NCBI RefSeq assembly: GCF_036370855.1
Contig: NC_088103.1
Span: 13,827,404 to 13,891,403 of the forward strand
Direction of reading: 5' to 3'
DNA from: Dromaius novaehollandiae
Lineage: Eukaryota; Chordata; Aves; Casuariiformes; Dromaiidae
DNA length: 64,000 nt
A program made the position numbers and the translations under genes. Below are positions 12,201-24,200 of the stretch, piece after piece. A model generated the notes under the pieces. The model was not told the DNA's origin. It ran no database searches and worked only from the letters and a program-made list of their open reading frames with translations. Numbering within the stretch: position 1 is the first letter of the stretch; each line of letters begins with the position of its first letter.

Positions 12201-15200
12201 TCCCTTCCCTGCTCGCTGCAGAAGGGCGGTAACTTGCAGCAGGTTTCTGCTGCCTGCAATGGCTGCAGTCCCCTCCCCACCGTCTGAAACCCATTGCAGG
12301 GCAGACAGGAACGGAGACAGGCTCAGTCCGTTACCTGGCTGCTTGCCCAAGTTGCCTCCAGCGTGCCATCCTGAAGCTGAACAGAGACGTTTGTTCTCCT
12401 TTGTGGGGATGTGTAGTCCCAAGTGTGGCCCATAATACTGAGGTTTGATGGTAGTGCTGCTCAAATGGGGGATGGTGATACTAAAGGCACCAAAGAGTGG
12501 TATGTTTTGTTGCAGACGGAGAAGGCCGACCGGCGTCAGAACTTTGTCTCCCTTGCTTTACGTAAGCGCTACAGCTATCTGACTGAGCCTGGAATGAGTG
12601 AGTTGCTCTTACCGAATTACTAAACCATACATACATGATTTTTATAAGAAGAGACATTTTTTCTATAAACGTTGTATTTTAGTGTCATTTTGAAAAACAA
12701 AATATCTAAAGCAAAACTCTTAGATGGTCTGTGAACTCCTGTATTGTGAGAGCTTGAAGAACTCTGACTGGCGAATGGCATGTGCTAGTTAAGTAAAAAT
12801 ACAGTAATTTTAAGAAGTTCCATATAGTTCCAGGGAAGTAGAATTGCAAATTAATTTCCAATAGCAAGTCCACAGCTCTTCCCTTTGAGAGGTTAGAGAG
12901 CTGCTGTGTACCATCATGATGCAAACGAGAGTGATTTGCAAAAGTTGAGCAAAGCTGAAGAATTCTATTCAGACAAGCACTAAAATGTTTAGATTCTTAG
13001 CCAAAAGGGACTCTCTTATATTTCATATCTTCCTCTTCTTTCTCCTCCCCTTCCCCTTTTCCTATGCTCCCTACAGATGCTTTTTATTCCTTGGCACCAC
13101 ACATTCCTCCCCCTTAAAATTAAGTTCCGCTTGACCAGACTCTGCTTTCCTTCCATGGAAGGAAAGCTCTGCTTTCCATGGCTCTACTTTCCTCCTCCAT
13201 TAAATACCATAATGTATTTGGTTTAGCTTTTTGTCCGCCACCTCCCGTTTGAGGTTGACTGCTACTGTTCCCAGGCTTTTTCTTGCCTTTTCCTCCCTCA
13301 TAACTTCTCAGTTGCTGCCCTGCAATGGACCCTTTGGTATAATTCCATAAAATCCATAGACAAACTTCCTCAGGTCTAGGAGTTCCCACTGGATGGCTAC
13401 AGTTTAATAATCCTGTAAGATCTGTGGCTTCTTTGGATCAGATGTGCTCCAGGATGTATTACACTTGTCAGGCCTGGAAGAAGACTTCAAGCATATAACA
13501 TCTGAAGAAGCTACCAGATCTACTGAGACGTCTTGATGGACTGTTAAGGTATCGTCAAAGGCTTGTTGGGAACTGAAAAGGCAGGGCAACGGAAATTGTT
13601 TGAAATTAGTTCGATGGCTACATATGTTGCTTACAATTAGTTTGTCAGGCCTCCTTGCAGGGAGGAAAAAAGAAAAGAAAAAAGTCTTAAATTTTTTCAC
13701 CAACAGTCCACTAAGGCTTATTTGCAAAAAGTGGAGGAAAAAAACAAAACCCATTTAGTGGATTGTACTTGAAGCCTGGGGAAAAGATGTGGTAATACAG
13801 TAGAAGTCCCTCTCCATTCTTTAACTAGTCCATCTCTTTTGGCACCAGTCACTAGTAACGGCAGTGAACTACCTGAACGGGGTATGCAAAAATCGCTGTG
13901 TTTGCAGGAAAGGTGGCAGACAGCGGTCTGGCCATCAGCGTGCACACTGCCTCGGGCACACGTGCTGGCTTGTTGCCAGCAGCCGCCACCACTGCCGCCA
14001 GCGTGTTGGCGTGAGGGGAGGATGTGGGCTGGGAGACCCTGCTCTTGCGGAGCACGTGCCACCCGGCGCAGAGCCTGCCGGGCAGGACTGCCAAAAGGGG
14101 CTGCTCCAGTGGGCCGCGATCCGCTCTTTCGGGCCGTACGCTTGCGGCTGAGAAGACCGGGGAGCACGGAGCTGGGGAGGCGTGTAGTGGTTCACTCAAT
14201 GCTTACGGTGACCCACAGCAAGTAAGGAAGCGCAGCTGGGTACAGAAAAGGTAGCAAGGAATATCTGTTTTCTGATCAAATCTTGAATGCAGCATGGTGG
14301 AAACTGCTCAGGCTGAGAGTGTCCGGTATGGGATGGTTGGGGGGATTCTTTACTGTTTTGAAATAGATGAATGACCAAGTTGCATGCTGTTTTGGTTATG
14401 TCATAGCTGCACATCCTGGTAAATTACTGAATTTTCTTTGGACCAGTTCTTTTCAGCTGCAATGCGTAGCACAGAAAAGGCATTTTAAACATGCCTGGAT
14501 CCATGATTTAACAGGAGGTAGAGCAGCTAAGAGGGACACCAGTTGTTTTTATTGCTTTGCTAGCCAGTTGTGGCAGGCTGGACCATCACAGCACACTGGG
14601 GCCCCTGTAGAGACGTTTCCAAACACAAACTGCAGAACAAGTTGTTTTGATGTTAGTTCTTTTCAAAATGATTTTGGTTTTGCGTTTTCAGACATAGGAC
14701 TGCATGAACTTTTCTGGTGAATGTTAGCAGCTGCCGCTCATTAATCTTCATAATAAAGTCTAGTTCATTTAATGAAGTACACAGTCTTTTCTTATTTGGG
14801 AGAAAAATAATGTGTCTGTGCTTTAAAAATAAAATTGCAAACAGGATGGAAAAAATGGATATTTTTTGAAACAGGCTGTGCCAGTCAGGCCTAGTATTCA
14901 AGCTCTCTTCAACCTAAATGCTCTCTACTGCAGTGTCACCAGCCATCCGCCTCACTTTTTCTGGGCTTTGATTGGCATTTATAGACCCAGAACATTTCTC
15001 CTTGCAGGATATGCACCTGTGGTATACTAAACATTTATTAATCTATTATATTCTATATGAGTATGTGTGCTTTAAGCCTTAGCAGTTTAATATTAGTCTT
15101 ACTATGCTTCTTTCACAGTGAATTACTGTCTATAAGACAGATAAAGCAGGTTTGGCAAATTATTAGCATAACTTCAGAGAAAGGTGTGTTGAGTAAGTTC

Positions 15201-18200
15201 CTTGGGTATTTTAGCTCCATTTCTAACTCCAACTTCAAGAGAAAAAAAAAAAGCTCTCTAAGTTGCTTTCAGTGTCAACTCTCTGAATGTTATTGCTGTA
15301 TCAGAGGATATGTATGCTGTAATGGGATTCCCAGAAATACTGTCTTCTGGCATGAGTACCTCCTGTGATGCAAAATATGGTTGATGATTTGCCTGGAATG
15401 TCTATGAATAAGCTGAGTGTTTTGGGGGTGATAACAGTTAACAGGTTTGTCCTTGCCAGGAAGTTTTGCATAATATATTGTTCTCTGACTGCTTTTCTAA
15501 TGTTACCTTTTGAGAAATGCAAAGTTGAACAGGTCTGTCTTTGAGCTGATACCAGAAATCTCCTCAAAAGGTACCAAGACACTACATCTTGTAGAAAAAG
15601 TGTACTCTTCTTTTAATGGCCTCTTGTGAAATGATTTTGTAAGGTTTACATATTTGTGCATAATACAGCATACAAAATGTATTACTCTGTGTGCTTGTTT
15701 TGACATGATATATTGTGCATGAATAAAAACTGATTCAGTTGCTTTGCTTGCTCACGTTTATCATAAATCATACTTTCCATTTTTCATGTATGACATATGC
15801 TTCTTAAAATCATTTCATGTAAAGTTTTACTTCAGTTTTAATTTAGTTTTACCAAACAAAAGGAGTATCGCATGAGAAACAAATGCAAAAGTTCCTTTTC
15901 TTTATTTATTTTTATTATTTTCTAAAATATTGACTCAGAAAAGCTCTTGCTCTTATTGGCTTTGTGAGTGTGAAGCATATCCGAAATGTGCATGGGAGAT
16001 ACAGATTTGAATTTATTCCAGTTGCTTCACAGTTTGCACATCAATTGCCTGTCACTTAAAGGGTTCTGCATGCAGTAATTCTGAGTGGTTTAAAAAAAAA
16101 GATTTTAGCTATCTAATGTCATTTTACACAAGTTTATATTTTGTATAGGTACAATATCTGAATAGAACAACAAGAATAGAACAACAGAAATTTTTAAAAG
16201 GATAATTCTAATAGTCGCGCAAAGCAGACATACCTTAACAGGCAAAATAGAGCTGATACAAGTATTTCAGAACTAGCACATCAGAAAGTCAATAGGAAGT
16301 AAGAGAAGAATTTTCGTTGTGGTTTTTATTTTTACCTAATGGATTCCTTCTTTGTGTTTTCTGTTTTCTGTTTTTCATTGTTTGCAGACTTAGTTGCTAT
16401 GTGCTTTCTGTCTTTCATTTCATGATGCTTTTTGTTTTGGACCAGTCATCAGTGTATGGCTCATTCCTATTTTTTCTTTCCTTTTCAACTCTTCTTTTGC
16501 CTCCTTCATCTTAACTCATGCAAACAATTGTACTTGCTTTTTGTAATATTACAACGTTTACTGACCAATTTTCTTCTCTGGTCTCTCTGTTTTTCAATCA
16601 TTTTTGTTGATTTTATGTTTGATTTTAATTTAACAATTTAAGAAACAGTTGAACGGAGTGCAGGAGCAACAAGATCCCTACCTGCTACTTACTCTTACAA
16701 GCCATTCTTTTCAACACGGCCATATCAGTCATGGACAACAGCTCCAATTACAGTGCCTGGGCAAACCAAATCAGGCTTCACTTCATTATCAAGCTCTTCC
16801 TCTAACACTCCTACAGCTTCCCCATTAAAATCAATATGGTCTGTTTCTTCTGCTTCTCCAATCAAATCCACATTAGGAGCTTCTACCACATCTTCAGTTA
16901 AATCTGTTAGTGATGTAGCATCTCCAATTAGATCATTTCGGACAATCTCTTCACCAATAAAAACTGTGGTATCGCAGCCTCCATACAATATACAGGTTAC
17001 ATCAGGCTCTTTCGTCAGAGCTCCCACAGTACCAGAAGCTGCTGGTCTAAAAGGGCTGGCATCCACTACCACATTCCCCTCTCGGACATCTCCAGTGACT
17101 ACAGCAGGGTCTCTCTTGGAGAGATCATCCATAACCATGACGCCTCCAGCATCCCCCAAATCCAACATTAACATGTACTCTTCGAGTTTGCCACTTAAAT
17201 CGGTCATCACATCAGCATCCTCACTTTTGTCGTCCCCTCTAAAGTCAGTGGTGTCACCTGCTAAGACAGCCGTTGATGCTGTTTCATCCTCCAAAGTCAT
17301 GATGGCCTCGTCTCTCTCGTCACCAGCGAAACATGTAGCTGGGCACACAGATGTACCATTGCTTAATGGGTCTGTGTCACCTCTGAAATACCCATCTCCT
17401 GCCAACTTAATAAATGGATCCAAAGCTGCAGCTGTTTTTCAGGACAAGATCACTGCAGCTGCACACTCTGCAAGTTGCGCTGCTAATGCAGTTGCTGACA
17501 CAGCTGAGAGAGCGTTTTCAACCGCTACGACAATGTCATTCTCTCCACTCAGGTCATTTGTGTCCTCAGCGCCATCAGCTTTTCAGTCAATAAGAACTCC
17601 TCCTGCAGGTGCTCTGTATACAGCCCTTGGGTCAATATCTGCAACTACCTCATCAGTAACTTCATCAACAATAACGGTGCCGGTATATTCTGTAGTCAAT
17701 GTTTTGTCTGAACCAGCATTAAAGAAGCTTCCAGAGTCGTCTCCACTTACAAAATCAGCTGCTGCGTTACTGTCACCCATTAAAACATTGACCACAGAGG
17801 CACGCACTCAGCCTCCCTTTAATCGAACTTCATCTCCAATAAAATCATCTTTGTTTTTAGCACCCTCTGCTCTTAAGTTGTCCACGCCATCTTCTTTATC
17901 CTCCAGTCAGGAGATACTGAAAGATGTTGCCGAAATGAAGGAGGACCTAATAAGAATGACTGCAATATTGCAGACAGATGTCACAGAGGACAAAGCATTC
18001 CAACCTGAGATATCAAAAGAGGGTAGAATTGATGATGAAGAGCCCTTTAAGATTGTTGAGAAAGTAAAAGAGGACTTAGTAAAAGTTAGTGAGATACTGA
18101 AAAAAGATGTGTGTTTAGAAAGTAAAGGGTCGGCTAAAGTATCCAAAAGTGATCAAGGACACCTGTCTGAGGATGACTGGGTAGAGTTCAGTACAGAGGA

Positions 18201-21200
18201 GATTGATGAAGCAAGACAGCAAGCTTTGACAAGCCCTCCTCTATCTGTTCCAGAGAAGGTCCAAATTAAAACTAAAACTATGTCGGAAAAGGATTATAAC
18301 TTGTCAAAGGTTATTGATTACTTAGCAAATGATATTGGTAGCAGTTCATTAACAAACATAAAGTACAAGTTTGAAGAGGGGAAAAAAGAAGGTGAAGAGA
18401 GACAGAAACGTGTTTTAAAACCAGCTATTGCTTTGCAGGAACATAAACTTAAAATGCCTCCAGCCTCCATGAGGCCTTCAACATCAGAAAAGGAGTTATG
18501 TAAAATTGCAGATTCCTTTTTTGGAACAGATACTATTTTGGAATCTCCAGATGACTTTTCTCAACATGATCAAGATAAAAGTCCCTTATCTGACAGTGGC
18601 TTTGAGACAAGGAGTGAAAAAACACCATCAGCCCCACAAAGTGCAGAAAGCACAGGGCCCAAACCACTTTTCCACGATGTGCCCATCCCTCCTGTTATTA
18701 CAGAAACAAGAACTGAAGTAGTTCATGTTATCCGCAGCTATGAACCATCATCAGAAGAAATTCCAGAGCAGAAAGCAGAAGAGCTACCAGCTGTGAAACC
18801 TGCCCCTACATTTACGGAGCTGGAGCAAAAACCTACCGGGTCTATTAAAGAAAAGGTTAAAGCATTTCAAATGAAAGCCAGCAGCAGTGAAGAAGATGAC
18901 CACAAGTGTGTCCTTGGCAAAGGTGTCCGAGTAAAAGAAGAAACTCATATCACTACAACAACCAGAACGGTATATCATAAACCTCCATGCACTGAAAGCA
19001 CGTCTGAAAGAATTGAGGAAACAATGTCTGTTCATGACATAATGAAAGCCTTTCAGTCTGGACGTGACCCTTCCAAAGAACTGGCAGGTCTGTTTGAACA
19101 TAAATCATCAGTAACATCAGAGGTTAGCAAGTCTGCTGAAACTTCACCACAACATGCAGAGAAGGACAGCAAAATGAAACCCAAATTGGAGCGAATAATA
19201 GAGGTCCATATTGAAAAAGGTAATCAGGCTGAACCTACTGAAGTCATTATTAGAGAAACAAAAAAGCATCCAGAAAAAGAAATGTATGTATATCAGAAAG
19301 ACTTACCTCGGGGAGATATTAACTTAAAAGAGTTGGAAAAACATGATGCTTTTCCTTGTTCAGATGAACAAGGTCAGCAAGAAGAAGAAGAGCTCACAGC
19401 CGAAGAGTCACTTCCTTCTTATCTGGAGTCTTCTAGAGTTAACACTCCTGTGTCCCAGGAAGAAGACAGTCGCCCTAGTTCTGCTCAACTCATGTCTGAT
19501 GACTCTTACAAAACACTGAAGCTTTTGAGTCAGCACTCAATAGAATACCATGATGATGAGTTGTCAGAACTAAGAGGGGAGTCTTACAGGTTTGCTGAGA
19601 AAATGCTTCTTTCAGAAAAGATAGATGTGTCTCATTCTGATACTGAGGAGTCAGTTACTGACCATACTCTACCCCTTAGTTCAGAGTTACAGGGGTCTGA
19701 TAAACGGTGCAGAGAAAAAGTAGCTACTGCCCCCAAAAAAGAGATTCTCTCCAAAATCTATAAAGATGTGTCTGAAAATGGTATAGGTAAAATGTCTAAA
19801 GATGATCATTATGATAAAGTGACAGTGTTACACTATACTGGAGATGTTAGTAGTCCAAAACATGCAATGTGGATGCGCTTTACTGAGGACAGATTAGAGA
19901 GAGGTAGAGAAAAGTTGATATATGAAGACAGGGTGGACAGGACCGTTAAGGAAGCAGAAGAAAAACTCACTGAAGTATCTCAGTTTTTTCGGGATAAAAC
20001 AGAGAAGTTGAATGATGAGCTACAGTCTCCAGAGAAAAAGCAGCATAAAAGAAATGGCAAAGAGATACATTCTAGCCAGAGCTCTGCCAGCAGCAGCCCT
20101 GAGAAGGTGCCCTCTGAATTACCGGCTTCCAGCGATGAAAGGAGTAAGGTGAAGCAGTACACACCCGATGGGAAGTGCTTTCCCAAAGCAGATGAAAGAA
20201 AAGCTTCCAGCTTGCCCAGCAGTCCTGAAAAAAGGATTTTTGTGCAACAAACAGAGGACTCTAAACAAACTATGGAACACAAAGGAGGTGCTCAGCAGAC
20301 TGGAATACCTGAAGTTGCACAGACTGGATTTCAGCTGAAGCAATCAAAGCTCAGTTCTATTAGGCTGAAATTTGAACAGAGTATAAGTCCAAAGAGTAAG
20401 GAGCTAACTCAAGAAGAAAAAAAACTGGATGGTCAATCTAAAATTCCAGTAAAGAAACTGCAAGAAAGTAAGTTACCAGTGTATCAGTTTTATTCCAGAG
20501 AAAAGCACCCAAGGCAAGTAGATCTCATTGATGGGAGCACAGCTTTACAGAAAGAGGTGAAAATACAGGAAGATTTTGCTCCAGGTAAAGGAAAAATTAT
20601 GGAAGACTTGTGTGCTTCAGATATGCAAAAACAAAGAACTGAAATGAGTAAAAGTGTGCCAGAATACTTTTCGGAACAGCAGGCAATAGACCTGGCTTAT
20701 GGCTCAGATGCAGCAACGAAGGGACACTGGGACAAAAAAATCTATAGGACATGGGAAAGTCCTGGAACTTCTAATCATAAAACACAAAAAGAAAAACTCT
20801 CACATGTACTGGTTCCGGATACAGTAAAAGAAAACCATGTTGATCATGCTGAAGCTAAAACCGACAAAAAAAGTGAATTTATCACTGTGACAGAACACAA
20901 ACTGGCAGCAAATGGAGTTCATTCAGAAGAAGTGAAGGAACTGACTGTAAAATCTCCCTCAAAAAAGGTTTTATACAGAGAATTTGTTGTCAGGGAGGGG
21001 GAGCATAATGGTGAAATGGCTGATAAAACACCAAAAAGGAAAGAAGAATTCACTATGTCCCATATTCCAGTCAGGATTGTAGAGGAGAAGAGGACCACAC
21101 TGAATGGTGTCTATGAACTTTCAGCTAAAGTATCTCAATCAGCTGTGATTAAGGAGAAAGTTGAGAGGCAGTTTGATTACGTGGAAGATGAAAAAGGAAA

Positions 21201-24200
21201 GCATTCAGAAATCAGAAAAGTTACCAAGCAACAGAGCTCAATAAGTTTAAGTCCTCCTGTTGAGGAAACTGAGATATCCCCTAGCAAATCACCAGATTCT
21301 TTAGAATTTAGTCCAGGAAAGGAATCTCCTTCAAGTGAGTTAGTTGACCCTGGTGCGAGTGATTACTTGGATAAAGTTGCACCTTTACTAAGTTCTGAGG
21401 GAGTGAAAGAAATTAAGACTTTACCTGTTTATGTCAGTTTTGTTCAAGTAGGAAAGCAATATGAGAAAGAGGTGCAACAAGGAAATATAAAAAAAATTAT
21501 CAGTCAGGAGAGTAAGACAGTGCAAGAGACGAGGGGGGCATTTTACACAGCTAGACAGCAAAAACAGCCTCCTTCTCCTCAAGGTAGTCCAGAAGATGAC
21601 ACACTAGAACAGGTGTCCTTCATAGATAGCTCTGGTAAAAGCCCTTTAACACCAGAAACACCGAGTTCAGAGGAAGTGAGTTACGAGTTTACATCTAAAA
21701 CCCCCGACTCACTAATAGCTTATATACCAGGCAAGCCCAGTCCTATACCCGAGGTATCTGAGGAATCAGAGGAGGAAGCAGAGGCTAAGTCAACCTCTGT
21801 AAAGCAGGCAGAAGTAGAGGAACCACAACCTGACAAAATATTGCCTAATCATATAAATAAGGACTCTAACAAAAGACCAAAAGGTAACAGAGTTGCCTAC
21901 ATCGAATTCCCTCCTCCTCCACCACTGGATGCAGATCAAGCTGAGTCAGAAAAGAAGCCTCGTTACTCCACTGAAAGCGAAATGGAGATGATAGAAGTAA
22001 ACTTGCAAGATGAACATGACAAATGCCAACTGGCCGAGCCAGTCATTAGAGTACAGCCACCATCTCCTGTGCCACCGGGAGCAGATGTCAGTGATTCTAG
22101 TGATGACGAATCTCTCTATCAACCTGTTCCACTTAAAAAGTATACATTCAAACTAAAAGAACTGGAAGATGACCAGAAAGAAGTGTCAAAACCTAGAGCC
22201 CCCGAAAAGATTGAGAAACAGAAAGAGTTAGGACATCCCACTTCTGGGAAACCTAATGAGTTTGACATTGGGCTTGATTCACCCCAGAATGATGTAGTAC
22301 AAAATGGGAATAATGACCAGTCTGTCACAGAGTGTTCCATAGCAACCACTGCAGAATTCTCCCATGATACCGATGCGACTGAGATTGACTCTCTTGATGG
22401 TTATGATTTGCAAGATGAAGATGATGGTTTAACTGAGAGTGATTCTAAACTTGCAGGTCCGGCAGTTGAGACCAAAAAGGACGTATGGACTACAGAAGGC
22501 ATTCTAAAGCAGACTGACCGCTGCTTTAGCCAGAGTAAGCTTGAAGTCATTGAGGAGGAAGGCAAGGTAGGCCCTGAAGAAGACAAGCCGCCTTCGAAAG
22601 GTCCAACTTCTGAAAAGACTGGAGATAAGAGTGAACAGAAGTCAGGGGCACAGTTTTTCACTTTGGAAGGCAGACACCCTGACAGGACTGTTTTTCCTGA
22701 TACGTATTTCAGTTACAAAGTAGATGAAGAATTTGCAACGCCTTTTAAAACCGTGGCCACCAAGAGTCTAGATTTTGATCCATGGTCCAATAACCGAAGT
22801 GACGATGAAGTGTTTGAGACTAAATCAAGGGATGATGAGGCTAAGCCGTTTGGTCTGGCAGTGGAAGACAGATCTCAAGCAACAACACCTGATACAACTC
22901 CAGCCAGAACTCCAACAGATGAAAGTACGCCAACTAGCGAGCCCAATCCCTTCCCATTTCATGAAGGGAAGATGTTTGAGATGACTCGCAGTGGTGCAAT
23001 TGACATGAGCAAGAGGGATTTTGTTGAAGAAAGACTCCAATTTTTTCAGATTGGTGAGCATACTTCTGAAGGGAAGTCAGGGGACAAGGGGGAAGGGGAT
23101 AAAAGTACAGTCACTGCCATCACACAGCCACAGGCAGGGGACAACACTGTAGAAACAAACCTAGAGAGACCAGTAGAAACAACTGCAGTTGAACATAAGC
23201 CCATCATCCAGGCCAGTGGAGATTGCATGGAAGCAACACTTGGTAGTAACTCACTGGAAAAATCATCGTCAGCGTTAAATGCTTCTAAAGTTGATCCTAA
23301 ATTGCGCACACCAATTAAAATGGGAATTTCTGCTTCCACCATGACTCTGAAGAAAGATGGCCCTGGCGAAGTGACAGATAAGATAGAAGCTGTGATGCCA
23401 AGTGGTCAGGGATTAGAAAATGAAACCGTAACAGTGATTCCGAGTTCAGCTACTAGCCAGACGAGCTGTAGGCAAACAGAAAACACTGATTTTCCAAAAG
23501 ATAATTTTAATAACAACAACAATTTGGATTCATCTGCTGTCCATACAGATAATATTACCTGTAACGTAGTGCTAAAAGAACATTCGGAACCCAAATGTTC
23601 CATACAGAAAGCTAGCCAAATGAAAAGCACGGCAGGAAAAGGTACAGGGACAACACAAGGACACAGAATAAAAGATAAGCAAAAAGCACATGGAGACCAG
23701 CAAAAGTCAACAGAGGCGGTAGGGACTAGAGCAAAATCCAAACTTCCTGTAAAGGCCAGCTCAGTAAAAGAAGTTTTTCCACAAAATACTCTCCAAAGCA
23801 ATGCAGGGAGAAAAGCGGGACGGGCTAGTAAGCCCGACAAAGCAAAAGAAAATAATTCTTCTCCCTGCCTAGAAGTTAGGTCTAGGATTCCTGTAAAAAA
23901 TACACATAGGAATAACTTAGCTAGAAAAACTCCAGCCCTGCCAAAACAAGAGCAGGTAGAGAAAGGAAAAGCAAAACAGCTTCCTTCTAAATTACCAGTA
24001 AAGGTAAGATCTACCTCCGTCACAGTGACAACAGTTAAAGTAAAGAAAAATCAGCTTAGGGAGGTATGTAAACATTCTATTGAATATTTTAAGGGAATTA
24101 GTGGTGAGACATTAAAGCTTGTGGATCGTCTATCTGATGAAGAGAAAAAGATGCAGTCAGAGGTCTCTGATGATGAAGAAGACAGTACATCAAGAAACAC

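Larger units (their letters stand above)
12598..16648 (+). other. ANK3: ANK3 intron before the giant exon
   Basis: This 4-kb intron holds a polypyrimidine run (about 13030-13075), a perfect 24-base palindrome (13144-13167), a CpG-rich patch (about 13930-14190) with several overlapping open frames, and long AT-rich DNA from 14.7 to 16.6 kb. One weak candidate exon at 13442 is discussed in the findings. The T-rich tract at 16300-16635 precedes the giant-exon acceptors. Confidence 0.7.

Noticed and set aside
16725..17423. 232-codon minus-strand open frame opposite the giant exon
   Set aside because: It is antisense to the Ser/Pro/Lys-rich coding sequence, whose codon bias removes stop codons on the other strand. 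The 205-codon frame at 23406-24023 is the same kind of shadow.
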